Assembly: GCA_050260015.1 (NCBI GenBank)
Contig: JBLNBN010000054.1
Coordinates: forward strand, 11,534-75,533
Length of the DNA: 64,000 nucleotides
Reading direction: 5' to 3'
DNA from: JBLNBN01 sp050260015
GTDB lineage: Bacteria; Bacteroidota; Ignavibacteria; Kapaibacteriales; UBA2268
Shown here: positions 16,836-26,496 of the stretch, in pieces
Layout: each line of letters begins with the position of its first letter
Position numbering within the stretch: the stretch's first letter is position 1
Notes under the pieces: generated by a model
Told to the model about the DNA's origin: nothing
Database searches by the model: none
The model's input: only the letters and a program-made list of their open reading frames with translations
Position numbers and translations under genes: made by a program

Positions 16836-19139
16836 TTACCTGACAACGGCGAAGCGGGTCATCTTGCCGCCCGTCCTCAAGTAGTAAATCCCATTGGCGA
16901 AGGAGCTAACGTCTACGCTCTCATCCGCGTGAATTACGCCCTTCCAAACCGGTACGCCAAGCGCGTTGAACGCTTCGCATTCCCCTTCGTAACCGTCCAG
17001 CTTAAAGCTGTGAGAAGCCGGGTTTGGAGCGATCGTTATTTCACGGTTCGTTGCCTGGGCGTCGCGAGCGCTCAATGCGTCCCTTGTAAGGTCTACCGAC
17101 ATATCGAGGAATTGATAGTAGCTTGCGAAGTCCCTGTTGGAGAATACTACATACCACTTGCCTTCCCCGGGCAGCGCGTAGACGACGTCGCCGCCGGAAG
17201 TTAGCCGATTAAATTCATAGGCCGTATAATCTTGATTCTTCCTGAACTTCTCGTAATTTGCGCTGTCGCATACGAAGAAGGATATTTCGCCCTTCGAGCT
17301 ATCGTTCCAGAAGTAAAAACGGCTCCGTTGGCTATCGTGGGGATTAGCTCCCGAGAGGATGTCCCGCACGCTCCACCTGGCGTGGAAGCCGTAAGCGCCG
17401 CTCTCAGGCAGCGCGTCGCTTGCCGGGGCCGAATTTTTCATCTTGATGTGACTATATGGCAAAGCAACGGTATAAACGCGATTCACTGCGGTCGCGGAGT
17501 TCAGTAGGATAAAGACTTGATTCGCATCCGGCGGGTTTGTCCCGTACTTCGGATGGCTTGCCTGTATCCTATATCTCTTGTTGGCGCCTACGGTTATCTT
17601 AGCGACGCCGTTCGCGTCCGTCCATACTTTCCCTGCGGGTAAGTAAGACTGCGCGTTGTATGTATTGCTGGCGTAGAACGTCAACATAGCCCCTTCCATT
17701 GGGTTCCCTAAGCTGTCCGTCACCTTAATAATGAACTGGCAAGTGTCGGCATAGTATTTCGTAAAGTTAAGTGGAAAGCCGTCCGGGCGGAAGCCGTCTA
17801 CGTATGCGTTCTTCCAGCCGTAGCTTCCGCGTTCGGTCATATTAGTTATGCCGAAAGCGTCAGGGGCGTTGGGTTGCAGGCCGCCGCGGAAGAATTCATA
17901 GTGATGCCAGTCGCCGTCCCAGATTGCGCTGAATACGTGGTCCTCGCTCCAGGTTCCGAGATATATCGTCGGGATGAGAGCCGTCCTGCAGGCCGCGGTA
18001 ACGAGGAACGCGTCCTCGTTGCACATGCCGTCGTGCTTCATAAGTATTTGGTTCGGCTGGAAACTCCTGGGGAGAGTTACGTCCACAGGCAAAGCGCGAG
18101 ACGCCCAATTGCCGAGCACGTCCAGCGCGTGGTCGTCGTCCTCGAACGGGCGGTTGAACGGGTAATACGTTTTAGTCCTGTTCCAGAGTATTCTCGGTTT
18201 CTTCATTACGTCGGCAAAGCGAGGAATTGTAATGATTGATCCCTTCGACGTGGTCTTATTAACCTGCGTATAATCGTGCGCCGGGTCGGGATTCTCCCAG
18301 ATATACTTTCGCCACTCAATTCCCCATGTCCTTTGCTCGGCGACGCCGGAGTTGTCCTTAACGTACACGCCTTCCTGGTCCATCTTGGCGCATACTATGT
18401 AGAAGTAGTACATCTCCCTGGGTATCTCGGACCAGATAGTGTCCTGCTTCTGCGGATCGTAGATCCTGTACTTCGTGGTTGTATAGTAATTGCGATCCTG
18501 CGCGTCATGCTCCACTATATCGACGTATTGAAGCGAATCGTCGACGTTGTAAATCATCTCGGCGTTGCGGATTATCATTTCCTTATCGGATATGAACCTC
18601 GGGTCGGTTAATGTTTCAAAAGACGTATATGCAATGAAGAAGGCGACCTCGTCCTTCATCTTCTGCGGAGCGTCGAGGATTAATTGAGCAAAATCGTCGT
18701 CGTAGGAGGATTTTGCAAGAAGCTGCAACTTAAGGGTTAATTGATCCTCCAGCCAGAGAGGAGCTTCGAGTATGGCTTGCTTGGCTTTATCGCAGATTTG
18801 TGTCGTCGGGTCTATAGGGGCGATTGATTCGGCGCGCGTGTCGAGCTCGAAGACGAAATGCCCTGCGGGGGGCAGGGCGAGCTTTGCGGCCGAGGATTTT
18901 ATCACGTCGTTGACGAGGCCGCCCTTTACCATTGCGGGAGCGTTCCGGAGGAAGATCGAATGATTTTCCCTCGCCTGGACATCATATTGCGGCAGGTAAA
19001 TGCCTTCCTTGTGCGACGCTTCGCCGTTTATGTAAGCGCAGCCGTTCTGATCAGGTTTTTCAACCGTAAAAACGGACTGGCCAAACAAATTAGGAAAAGA
19101 AAGCGCAAAGGCAAAAAGCAAAAAAGTAAAGTTTTTCAT
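16836..19139 (-). CDS. T9SS-exported transglutaminase-like surface protein
   Basis: A 767-residue secreted protein. The signal peptide (FAFALSFPNLFGQ) is followed by an N-terminal beta domain and then a transglutaminase-like papain fold. The nucleophile Cys is at ~372 in DGMCNEDAF and the partner His at ~401 in EDHVFSAIW, with an aromatic/acidic GDWHHYEFF consistent with the third residue. An Ig-like carboxypeptidase-regulatory segment follows (VTDSLGNPMEGAMLTFYA, ~500), then a second beta region and a type A sorting domain (ITIAPNPASHSFKL to the end). The family cross-links or cleaves proteins or peptides; the substrate is unknown. GAGGG precedes the ATG. Confidence 0.88.
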   Translation of the reverse strand: MKNFTFLLFAFALSFPNLFGQSVFTVEKPDQNGCAYINGEASHKEGIYLPQYDVQARENHSIFLRNAPAMVKGGLVNDVIKSSAAKLALPPAGHFVFELDTRAESIAPIDPTTQICDKAKQAILEAPLWLEDQLTLKLQLLAKSSYDDDFAQLILDAPQKMKDEVAFFIAYTSFETLTDPRFISDKEMIIRNAEMIYNVDDSLQYVDIVEHDAQDRNYYTTTKYRIYDPQKQDTIWSEIPREMYYFYIVCAKMDQEGVYVKDNSGVAEQRTWGIEWRKYIWENPDPAHDYTQVNKTTSKGSIITIPRFADVMKKPRILWNRTKTYYPFNRPFEDDDHALDVLGNWASRALPVDVTLPRSFQPNQILMKHDGMCNEDAFLVTAACRTALIPTIYLGTWSEDHVFSAIWDGDWHHYEFFRGGLQPNAPDAFGITNMTERGSYGWKNAYVDGFRPDGFPLNFTKYYADTCQFIIKVTDSLGNPMEGAMLTFYASNTYNAQSYLPAGKVWTDANGVAKITVGANKRYRIQASHPKYGTNPPDANQVFILLNSATAVNRVYTVALPYSHIKMKNSAPASDALPESGAYGFHARWSVRDILSGANPHDSQRSRFYFWNDSSKGEISFFVCDSANYEKFRKNQDYTAYEFNRLTSGGDVVYALPGEGKWYVVFSNRDFASYYQFLDMSVDLTRDALSARDAQATNREITIAPNPASHSFKLDGYEGECEAFNALGVPVWKGVIHADESVDVSSFANGIYYLRTGGKMTRFAVVR

Positions 19140-19308
19140 TATACCCTCAATTATTATAATTACCTTCCTGTTAACTGGCGAATGCGGCAGTGGCAGGCAT
19201 AGACCTAAAAATTTGCATCCTTGTTAGTCTACTTGACCCCTAAGCTCCGCATAAACCAAGTACATTCTACCAAAATTAACAATTTCGAGCTTTTTTTCCT
19301 AATATAAG

Positions 19309-19776
19309 TTATAAACAGCCAGTCTTCCTCCCGCTGAGCCTATTTACGGCTTCCTTAATTTTTGCGTCGTCAATTTTTAGAAAATCGATGTTTATCTCGT
19401 ACGAACTGCCGTCCGTTAGGTCCAGAGTCATGTAATAGTGTGGGTCGCTATGGTAAGTCAAGCCGTCCTCGCCCCTTTTAGCTACGTACTTAATAGAGCT
19501 CCACGGGAAGAACTTTGAGTTGCCGCAGTCGGTAACTCCCATCTTATCAATGATTATTTGCGGCTTTTTATCGAAAATGTTCTTTAAGAAATATATTAAC
19601 ATAACTGCTAACCCTATCATAATTAAATACTGGCCCCATTCCCCAATATCTTCGTCGCGCCAGAGGATAAAACACACCGTAAGTACGCCTAAACCCATCA
19701 TGATATTACGATACCCAAAGCCGGAGTTTTTAATGACGTATTGGTCAACTTCATCGAGCGCAATGTCTTGTTTCAT
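19309..19776 (-). CDS. Two-TM protein with PH-like domain
   Basis: A 155-residue membrane protein. Two hydrophobic helices (around residues 25-42 and 50-66) are separated by a short charged loop; the C-terminal half (KPQIIIDKMGVTD, FFPWSSIKYV, YYMTLDLTDGSSYEI) resembles bacterial PH-like domains that follow paired TM helices. No specific role is known. A full host-type promoter is found at 19815-19845. Confidence 0.75.
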   Translation of the reverse strand: MKQDIALDEVDQYVIKNSGFGYRNIMMGLGVLTVCFILWRDEDIGEWGQYLIMIGLAVMLIYFLKNIFDKKPQIIIDKMGVTDCGNSKFFPWSSIKYVAKRGEDGLTYHSDPHYYMTLDLTDGSSYEINIDFLKIDDAKIKEAVNRLSGRKTGCL

Positions 19777-19814
19777 CTTTCAACCCGCAAATAGTTAAAA
19801 TATCCTTTTTTATG

Positions 19815-19845
19815 CAAAAATAGAGACGTGAATTAATATATGCAA
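19815..19845 (-). promoter_or_regulatory. Bacteroidota-type promoter
   Basis: TTG (19843-19845), 20-base spacer, TATTTTTG (19815-19822) on the minus strand, 38 bases upstream of the ATG at 19776. Confidence 0.65.
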
Positions 19846-19927
19846 GCTATTTGTCTAAATCATTGTTGGGATTATCCGATATGGACTTCAAATAAGATAA
19901 TTGAGCAACTTATACTTATGTCAATTC

Positions 19928-20629
19928 CTACAGCAATCTCCCTACGTCCATAGGCCGCCACTTCTTATTCTTATGCTCCGTAATAAAGATCGTCTCCGGG
20001 GCGGATTCCACTTCGTTAATTGTGCCGTCGGGATTAACTTCAATAACAAGAGTAATATGGTAGCGACCGTAGAAGAGTACGTCTCCCGGTCGGGGCTTTA
20101 GGCAATTCTTTATTAACTTGCCATTGCCTTCGCAGTATGCGTATAGATTTCGTGTGCGCCGGAAGAAATAATCTGTATTTGGAAGATTAATTCCCTTCTC
20201 TGGATTATAGTTATCCTTATTCTTTGCATAATCCTCCCTCAGTAACACGTCGAGGCTTAGCCCCGCTTTACGATAAGCTATCCGGGGCACGTCGTAGCAA
20301 ACTAAAAAACCCGCTTTACCGCCAATATTCTCGTAAAGACCTTTAAAATATTCGTAAAACGTGCCTTTTAATTTCCTTGCGTTCTCCGCTATGTCCTGCG
20401 CATTTGGAACCCCGTCCCCGTCTGCGTCGGGATCCCTAAAGTTTGGGATGCCGTCGCCGTCGGTATCCGGATCGATTGAGTTTACTATGCCGTCCTTATC
20501 CTTATCATTATCCGGCTCGTCTTCTTTGTAGGTATGGAACAAATAAATGTATGTTATGGCAATAATTACGGCGGCAATTAAGCTGAATAAATAAATCAGA
20601 AGCAGCTTTACGCCTTTATTTACTTTCAT
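19928..20629 (-). CDS. DUF1287-like (NlpC/P60-type) protein with TSP3 calcium repeats
   Basis: A 233-residue protein with an N-terminal membrane helix (residues ~8-30), then thrombospondin-3-type calcium-binding repeats rich in D-x-D-x-D-G (DKDKDGIVNSIDPDTDGDG and following, ~40-82). A C-terminal cysteine-peptidase-like domain contains VCYDVPRIAYRKAGLSL (candidate nucleophile Cys ~113) and PGDVLFYGRYHITLV (candidate His ~192), the order seen in DUF1287 proteins. NlpC/P60-like enzymes usually cleave cell-wall peptides; the activity here is inferred. The fusion of calcium repeats to this domain is uncommon. Start ATG at 20629; no clear promoter was found. Confidence 0.8.
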   Translation of the reverse strand: MKVNKGVKLLLIYLFSLIAAVIIAITYIYLFHTYKEDEPDNDKDKDGIVNSIDPDTDGDGIPNFRDPDADGDGVPNAQDIAENARKLKGTFYEYFKGLYENIGGKAGFLVCYDVPRIAYRKAGLSLDVLLREDYAKNKDNYNPEKGINLPNTDYFFRRTRNLYAYCEGNGKLIKNCLKPRPGDVLFYGRYHITLVIEVNPDGTINEVESAPETIFITEHKNKKWRPMDVGRLL

Positions 20630-20728
20630 AATAATTCCATTCCCCTAAATCATAAGTAACTACAATATCCGGCCATGATTCATAAGCTGAACTATTTTGA
20701 CTGATATGCCTGTTTATTTTACTGAATG

Positions 20729-21436
20729 TTATTCTTTCTTTTCCTTCACGAATCTCCGCGAAATGCCGGCCATGTGCTCCGTTACGTCAAAATACAGCGA
20801 AGTAGATTTCCCGCTTTCGTTTTGACATTCCATAACGTCGAACGCATGGTCGCCGACTAAAACTAAGCCCTGGGAGTTTACGGAGAGGCTCAGGGCGCTA
20901 ACTACATAATATTCCTCGTCGATTTGGCTTACGTGAAATGCCGTTTCAGGGGCCTTCCCGTCGCCGCTCGAAAGTATGGAATTTTCTATTTTCAGCATCA
21001 TTTTCCTATTAAAAGAGAAGTCTTCGCCCAATGATTTAAGCGCGAACGCTTTAAGCATATGCGCCCTGATGTTGGTAAAATCAATACTAAGGATAGAATC
21101 GCATAATTTCCTCGCCGAGCGATAATTCTTACTCTGCATCGCTGCCTGTAGCTCGTAGTCCAGGTCGGGTTGGACAGTTAGATTATTATCCTGAGCGTAA
21201 AGTAAATAGGAATACCGCAATTTTACGAAGTCTATCGAATCGATTACGCCGATCCCCCCAGTTTTCAACTTTTTAACCGCGTCTACATAATAACTAGCCG
21301 TTACTTCAGGTACTATAAAAGATGGCGTAAAGCTCTTTTTGCTTTGCCCGGCATCCTTGGTAGTTTTATTGGCGGAAGCGCAGGCGCCAAAGGTTAAGAT
21401 ACATAACAGGAACACCAGGGCCGTTTGTATTTTCAT
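20729..21436 (-). CDS. DUF4919-like lipoprotein
   Basis: A 235-residue lipoprotein with lipobox FGAC (cysteine at ~19). The body matches the DUF4919 pattern: IDFVKLRYSYLLYA (~70), a helical central part, SSGDGKAPETAFHVSQIDEEYYV (~160) and ending DVMEC...YFDVTEHM. Function unknown. A promoter with full consensus lies at 21491-21521. Confidence 0.8.
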   Translation of the reverse strand: MKIQTALVFLLCILTFGACASANKTTKDAGQSKKSFTPSFIVPEVTASYYVDAVKKLKTGGIGVIDSIDFVKLRYSYLLYAQDNNLTVQPDLDYELQAAMQSKNYRSARKLCDSILSIDFTNIRAHMLKAFALKSLGEDFSFNRKMMLKIENSILSSGDGKAPETAFHVSQIDEEYYVVSALSLSVNSQGLVLVGDHAFDVMECQNESGKSTSLYFDVTEHMAGISRRFVKEKKE

Positions 21437-21490
21437 TTAGTTATCCTTTTAAATCATTTATACGCATAAAGAAAATCGGAGGTCTATTTG

Positions 21491-21521
21491 CAAAGTTAAT
21501 CAATCGGCGTATAAAATTCAA
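21491..21521 (-). promoter_or_regulatory. Bacteroidota-type promoter
   Basis: TTG (21519-21521), 20-base spacer, TAACTTTG (21491-21498) on the minus strand, 55 bases before the ATG at 21436. Confidence 0.65.
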
Positions 21522-21559
21522 TCGAAAGTTACTAAAAGACTTGTTATTGAAATAAAAAA

Positions 21560-21577
21560 GGCGCAATTTCTTGCGCC
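21560..21577 (-). terminator. Rho-independent terminator
   Basis: Perfect stem GGCGCAA / TTGCGCC with a 4-base loop, followed on the minus strand by TTTTTTATTTC, just after the stop at 21600. Confidence 0.85.
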
Positions 21578-21599
21578 CCTTCAATTTTTGCTTCATTTA

Positions 21600-23612
21600 C
21601 TAATTCTTCACGAATGCTTGCCTTTCCTCGCCTATTCGAATGAGATATATCCCAGGAGGCAATATTCTTACGTCGACGCTAATGGACTTGGGATTATCCG
21701 CCTTTTCCGAGATCAGCTCATGCCCAAGTAAATCATAAATCCTAATGCTCTCGTCTGTAAGTTCGTCCCGGGTATTAAGGATGATCTTTAAGTAATCGTC
21801 GGCGGGATTTGGATAGAGAAATACATCCTGCGCCGGCGGTATCGAATCCTCTACCTGCGTATCCTCGAATTCTGAAATCTTCGCTTTAAATATCCCTCCT
21901 CCGAACGTACCCACATAGACGTCGTCTCCCTTTATGGCAATTCCTTTTATTATGTGATAGACTAATCCATTATTAGCCTCGAACCACGACGCGCCGCCAT
22001 TTTTTGAAATGTAAATACCCAGGTCCGAGCCGCTAATCAATGTATTACCATCCATAGCTACAACAGATTGTAACGGATTCGACAACCCTGTTGCGCTAAT
22101 TTGCCAGTTCGCTCCATTGTCCGTGGAAAGAAATATCCCGTCGTTAGTAGCTAAGCCTATCCTGCCGTCTTTAATAGTTATTCCGTTTATGCCGACGCTC
22201 GTCAGCCCGTTAGTAAGCTTTGTCCAGTTCAGCCCAAGATTCGAGGAACGATACAATCCCTGGTTTCGTAAGCCGATATATATATCGGGGCCGTTCAAAG
22301 CCATCGCAGTTACTTCCTCGACGTCGAAGCCTACGCCGCGCTTATACCATTCATTACCTTTATTAGACGTGTAGTAAAAACCGTTAATAGTCGCAGCATA
22401 AATCCTGTTCTCATCCACAGCCATACTGGTTATGAATGGAGGGGGATTTATAGCGGGAAATAATTTGCGGACGACAGCCCAGTTTTCCCCGCCGTCGGTA
22501 GAATAAAAAATACTATCCGTTGGCGTAAATGCGACTAATCGATTTCCGTTAACGGCTAATCCTTTTACTAAAGTGTCCATTAAGCCGTTTGTTTTAGCCG
22601 TCCAACTGCCGCAATTGTCGGTAGATTTGAAAACGCCCCGGTAGGAAGCGAGGTAGATATCGTTCCCGCTTTGAATGAATGAATATGGAAAATTATTCGT
22701 CGGGCTCGCAGAGCCTATTTGCCATGTCACCCCGTAATCCTCGGAATGATCCACTACCTCGTTCCTGCCGGCAAATAGATCGGCCCCGACAAAAGCTAGC
22801 GTCGTAACTGCTTCCATATCGAGGTTAGTATGAAGCCAATTCTCCCCATTATTTGTTGAAACGTACACCCCGTCGCCAGCCCCAAGAAAAACGTAATTGT
22901 TGTACGCAGCCAATGTATAGATGTAGATTTCGTTTAGCCCGTTGGATTTCCTGTTCCAGGTAGCGCCGTCGTCGGTCGAGACAAATACTCCGTTGCTAGT
23001 TGCAGCGTAAATATCGCTTCCCATTTCCGCCAGGGAGTTAATTCTGAAATTGATAGACCCAACGGAGCTCCAATTTTCGCCGTTGTTCGTCGAGACGAAA
23101 AGCCCCTTGTCCTTTGTTCCAGCGAAAATTTTTGAGCCGTGCGCGATAACCGAAGTAATGAAAGGCATAGCCCCTATACCTGTATTCTTTGGCGACCAGC
23201 TTGCTGCGCCGTCCGTCGAGAGATAAACTCCTGCGGTGGATCCCACGAAAAAATTATTACCGGCCACAGCTATAGAGTTTATTACGTTGTCGTAAGGTCC
23301 TACCGCAATTTGCGACCAGGCGTCCCCGTTATTCGCGGAGCGGTATAGTCCGTCAGTCGTTCCGGCGTAAAGATTATTCCCGATTTTGGCGAATACGTTT
23401 ACCGTTTCCCGGTTTAGAGAGGTAATAGACCAGGTAAGGCCGTAGTCTGTGGAGACGAACGCTCCGGCTTTCGTCCCGGCGAAGATCCTATCGTCATTTG
23501 AGTAGAGAGCGCTGACAAGTCCGCCGAATAGAGTCGTGCTGCACGACTTCCATTGAGCTATACCAGGCTGAGTCGAAATGAGGAGCAGGAGAAAGAAGGC
23601 GAATTTTTTCAT
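21600..23612 (-). CDS. YCF48/BNR-type propeller surface protein with T9SS sorting domain
   Basis: A 670-residue secreted protein with signal peptide ending near PGIAQ. More than ten blades of the sortilin/YCF48/BNR kind are marked by repeated S-x-D-x-G-x-x-W (STDYGLTWS, STNNGENWS, STDDGATWN, STDNGANWQ), so it forms one or two large propellers. Residues ~585-670 are a linker (QVEDSIPPAQDVF) plus a type A sorting domain (YPNPADDYLKIIL...). Exported by T9SS and probably surface-attached; the ligand is unknown. It is paralogous to 26570-28615: both start with a QW-x-SCS-x-x-x-FGG segment. Confidence 0.9.
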   Translation of the reverse strand: MKKFAFFLLLLISTQPGIAQWKSCSTTLFGGLVSALYSNDDRIFAGTKAGAFVSTDYGLTWSITSLNRETVNVFAKIGNNLYAGTTDGLYRSANNGDAWSQIAVGPYDNVINSIAVAGNNFFVGSTAGVYLSTDGAASWSPKNTGIGAMPFITSVIAHGSKIFAGTKDKGLFVSTNNGENWSSVGSINFRINSLAEMGSDIYAATSNGVFVSTDDGATWNRKSNGLNEIYIYTLAAYNNYVFLGAGDGVYVSTNNGENWLHTNLDMEAVTTLAFVGADLFAGRNEVVDHSEDYGVTWQIGSASPTNNFPYSFIQSGNDIYLASYRGVFKSTDNCGSWTAKTNGLMDTLVKGLAVNGNRLVAFTPTDSIFYSTDGGENWAVVRKLFPAINPPPFITSMAVDENRIYAATINGFYYTSNKGNEWYKRGVGFDVEEVTAMALNGPDIYIGLRNQGLYRSSNLGLNWTKLTNGLTSVGINGITIKDGRIGLATNDGIFLSTDNGANWQISATGLSNPLQSVVAMDGNTLISGSDLGIYISKNGGASWFEANNGLVYHIIKGIAIKGDDVYVGTFGGGIFKAKISEFEDTQVEDSIPPAQDVFLYPNPADDYLKIILNTRDELTDESIRIYDLLGHELISEKADNPKSISVDVRILPPGIYLIRIGEERQAFVKN

Positions 23613-23643
23613 AAAGACCTCTTTAGATTATTCGTAAACGCCT

Positions 23644-23675
23644 ATAAGCCGACGCCTTAAAGACGCCGGCTTATT
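23644..23675. other. Hairpin in a divergent promoter region
   Basis: ATAAGCCG-a-CG / CG-c-CGGCTTAT, a GC-rich imperfect hairpin located in the leader of the 23612 gene and upstream of the 23837 gene. It looks like the window's terminators but has no T tract and no gene ends here; it may be an attenuator, a relic or a repeat. Confidence 0.45.
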
Positions 23676-23836
23676 GTAATACTCCCAACTAAGTACGATA
23701 GAAAGATTAATTTATTTGAGAGTTTAGGCGCGGCGCCCATCCGCAACGCATTAACATTTTATTTATATTTAGTTAAAATATGATAATATTTATTCGTTTA
23801 TAAATCTATCTTTTTACTTTTTTGTGGAGACTGCAA

Positions 23837-26422
23837 ATGAAAAAGATATACGTAATAATATTTACGTGTTGTTTCTTAATAACTATTACCAATTTTTCCT
23901 GGGCCAGGCCCTTTCGGCCCGGTCAAATTCCAAATGGTAATAAGTTTAGTTGCGCGAATTGTCATATTAACCCGGCCGGGGGAGGCGCGCGTAATCCGTT
24001 CGGGACGGTGGTGGAAAATAATTACCTCGTTAACGGGGACGTGCAATGGCAGGCTGCGCTCGCAGCCCTCGATTCGGACGGAGACGGAAGAACTAACGGG
24101 CAGGAACTGCAAGACCCAAACGGAGCATGGCGCATTGGCGATCCTGCCCCGGGCGATTACAACAAAGTTTCAAACCCTGGAGTAGCCGACGCTATATTCG
24201 CGCCGACGCTAAACTCGCCTGCAAACGGGGCTCATGGTATGCCGCGGGCGACTAATCTGAGTTGGAACGCAGTAAACTACGCGGAAAATTACAGGGTGGA
24301 AGTTTCAAAAGCACAAAATTTCTCATCTTTTGCGTTCATAGGCGACCCCATAAGCGCCACTTCCTTAACAACCAGCAATTTAGATCCGCTAACGACTTAC
24401 TATTGGAGGGTGCGAGGGCAGTCTTCGTCAACCGAAGGCGACTGGTCGGAAATTCGCTCCTACGTTACGAAGCTCGGAGCGCCGGCGCTCGTCGCTCCGG
24501 CAAATAATCAAGCCGGCGTCGCGGACTCGGTCAATTTAATTTGGAATGCCGTAAATGGCACGTCGGAGTATAATCTGCAAGTTTCGCTCGTAAACGATTT
24601 CACCAATATTTTCGAGAGCAGGACGGGCATGAGCGACACTTTGGCAACGATTAAAGGACTTACCGCCAACACGCATTACTATTGGCGAGTAAACGCCGGC
24701 TCCGGGATCGATCAAAGCGATTGGTCCGAGGTTAGGAGCTTCTCGACCTCCCAGCCGGGACCGGTTCTTCTCTCGCCGGCTAACGGGACCGTCGGCCTGG
24801 ATACCGCCTTGAAATTCGTTTGGAAAAAGCTTAGCGGGTTTTCTACTTATAATGTCGAGGTAGCTACTTCAGCCGACTTCGCCGACCCGATTATTACCCA
24901 GAACTCTATTAACGATTCCTTGACCATAATCGAAGGATTGGAGTATAACACACGGTACTACTGGCGCGTGAATGCCGGCTTAGGTCTAAATCAAAGCGAA
25001 TGGTCGGAAACGAGGACCTTCCGCACAAAGATTGCAGCTCCAATACTCCTTTCTCCGTCCAACAACGCTAAAGGACTCGATACGACAGTCGTTCTGGTTT
25101 GGAATGCGGTCGAGGGAGCGCCGTTCTATAACGTTCAAATAGCGGAGAACGAGGATTTTACGATGCCGACCGTATTCCAGGATAGCGTCAGCGGCACGTC
25201 GTTCACGGCGGGCGGCCTTGCGTTCAATACAAAATACTATTGGAGAGTTTCGGCGGGCGTAGCGCCGGAGGGCGGCAATTGGTCGGAAGTACACAAATTC
25301 ACGACCGGTTTTGCGCCCCCTATTCTTTTAGCTCCGGAAGACAGCGCAGCCGGGGTCGATCTCCAGGCAAAATTCAATTGGGGCTATGAAAATTCGGAAA
25401 ACTACAGTTACGAGATACAACTTGACACAACCTTAGCATTCGCTGCGGCCCCCGTATTGCTCGACACGAACTCTTTTAACTCCTTAGGGCTGAATCAACT
25501 TACAAGGTATTATTGGCGCGTTCGCGCGGTTTCCGGCGAGCTACGCGGCGTATGGTCCGCTCCGCGAACCTTTACTACGCTCCTCCAGCCGCCGGCATTA
25601 TACGCTCCTGCGAATAATGCCGAGGACATGGCCTTACAAGTCAATCTACAATGGCTCGCTAACGACTCCGCAGATTATTATTTCGTCCAGCTGGCTACCG
25701 ATACCCTTTTCCACCAAATTGTCTTTAACAGGGATTCTATTACGGAAACTAACGTTACAGTCTCAGATTTACAAGCAAACACAAAATATTTCTGGCGCGT
25801 TCAGTCTTCAAATGGAGCAGTTGTTTCGGTGTGGAGCGATACCTGGACGTTTAAAACGGGGCAAAATGTGCCCGTCTTGTTGTTGCCCGCTAACGGGGCT
25901 ATTGATCAGCCTTTGAGCTTAAAATTGATCTGGAGCAAGAACGACGAAGCTACCGCATACCACGCGCAAGTGGCGCGGGATTATCAATTCACTAATATAT
26001 ATAGAGAAGAGCCGGCTGTTACCGATACGACGCTCCAACTAACGGATTTGCCGGAAGAGACTACTTTCTGGTGGAGAGTGCGCGCCGTACTTAGCTCCGG
26101 AGTCTCCGGTTGGTCCGAAGCCCGGAGCTTTACTACGCTGAAGCAAGGCTCGGCGTTCGATTCTAAGGCGATAAACATTTCAATTTCTCCAAACCCCGTC
26201 GGCGAAGTATTAAACTTCGAATTCGACGTAAAGACGCCGGGAACAGGAAGAGCGTTCATTGTGGACGCGCTCGGCAGAGTGTGCGTAAAATTTAATATTG
26301 ACGGCGAGAGCTCGGGAAAAAGCAGCCCTGGCGTCGACGTATCGTCGCTCCCTGCCGGTGCGTATAGATTAGTAATAATCTCCGGCGAAGAGGCGAAATC
26401 CATCGGCTTTATCAAATTGTAA
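23837..26422 (+). CDS. T9SS surface protein: c-type haem/EF-hand head plus seven FN3-like domains
   Basis: An 861-residue secreted protein. The ATG at 23837 follows GGAG by 7 bases, so the TTG start at 23822 is not needed. After the signal peptide (FTCCFLITITNFSWA) the head contains SCANCH, a CxxCH covalent haem attachment motif, a Gly/Arg segment, and DSDGDGRTNGQE, an EF-hand or dockerin-like calcium loop. Residues ~128-780 contain seven fibronectin III-like modules of about 93 residues, each with PANG/PANN, a central W and YYWRV (the first lies after GVADAIFAP). The C-terminus is a type A sorting domain (ISISPNPVGEVLN). It is probably a surface-exposed, haem-bearing protein; an electron-transfer role is inference. 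Confidence 0.9.
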   Translation: MKKIYVIIFTCCFLITITNFSWARPFRPGQIPNGNKFSCANCHINPAGGGARNPFGTVVENNYLVNGDVQWQAALAALDSDGDGRTNGQELQDPNGAWRIGDPAPGDYNKVSNPGVADAIFAPTLNSPANGAHGMPRATNLSWNAVNYAENYRVEVSKAQNFSSFAFIGDPISATSLTTSNLDPLTTYYWRVRGQSSSTEGDWSEIRSYVTKLGAPALVAPANNQAGVADSVNLIWNAVNGTSEYNLQVSLVNDFTNIFESRTGMSDTLATIKGLTANTHYYWRVNAGSGIDQSDWSEVRSFSTSQPGPVLLSPANGTVGLDTALKFVWKKLSGFSTYNVEVATSADFADPIITQNSINDSLTIIEGLEYNTRYYWRVNAGLGLNQSEWSETRTFRTKIAAPILLSPSNNAKGLDTTVVLVWNAVEGAPFYNVQIAENEDFTMPTVFQDSVSGTSFTAGGLAFNTKYYWRVSAGVAPEGGNWSEVHKFTTGFAPPILLAPEDSAAGVDLQAKFNWGYENSENYSYEIQLDTTLAFAAAPVLLDTNSFNSLGLNQLTRYYWRVRAVSGELRGVWSAPRTFTTLLQPPALYAPANNAEDMALQVNLQWLANDSADYYFVQLATDTLFHQIVFNRDSITETNVTVSDLQANTKYFWRVQSSNGAVVSVWSDTWTFKTGQNVPVLLLPANGAIDQPLSLKLIWSKNDEATAYHAQVARDYQFTNIYREEPAVTDTTLQLTDLPEETTFWWRVRAVLSSGVSGWSEARSFTTLKQGSAFDSKAINISISPNPVGEVLNFEFDVKTPGTGRAFIVDALGRVCVKFNIDGESSGKSSPGVDVSSLPAGAYRLVIISGEEAKSIGFIKL

Positions 26423-26444
26423 TTACGCGGTAATGAAGTAATTA

Positions 26445-26472
26445 GGCGGTTCCCACGGACCGCCTTTTTTTT
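26445..26472 (+). terminator. Rho-independent terminator
   Basis: GGCGGT / ACCGCC stem with an 8-base loop and a T8 tract, 22 bases after the stop of the FN3 protein. Confidence 0.88.
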
Positions 26473-26496
26473 GGCTTCAATTTTATCATAAAATTG

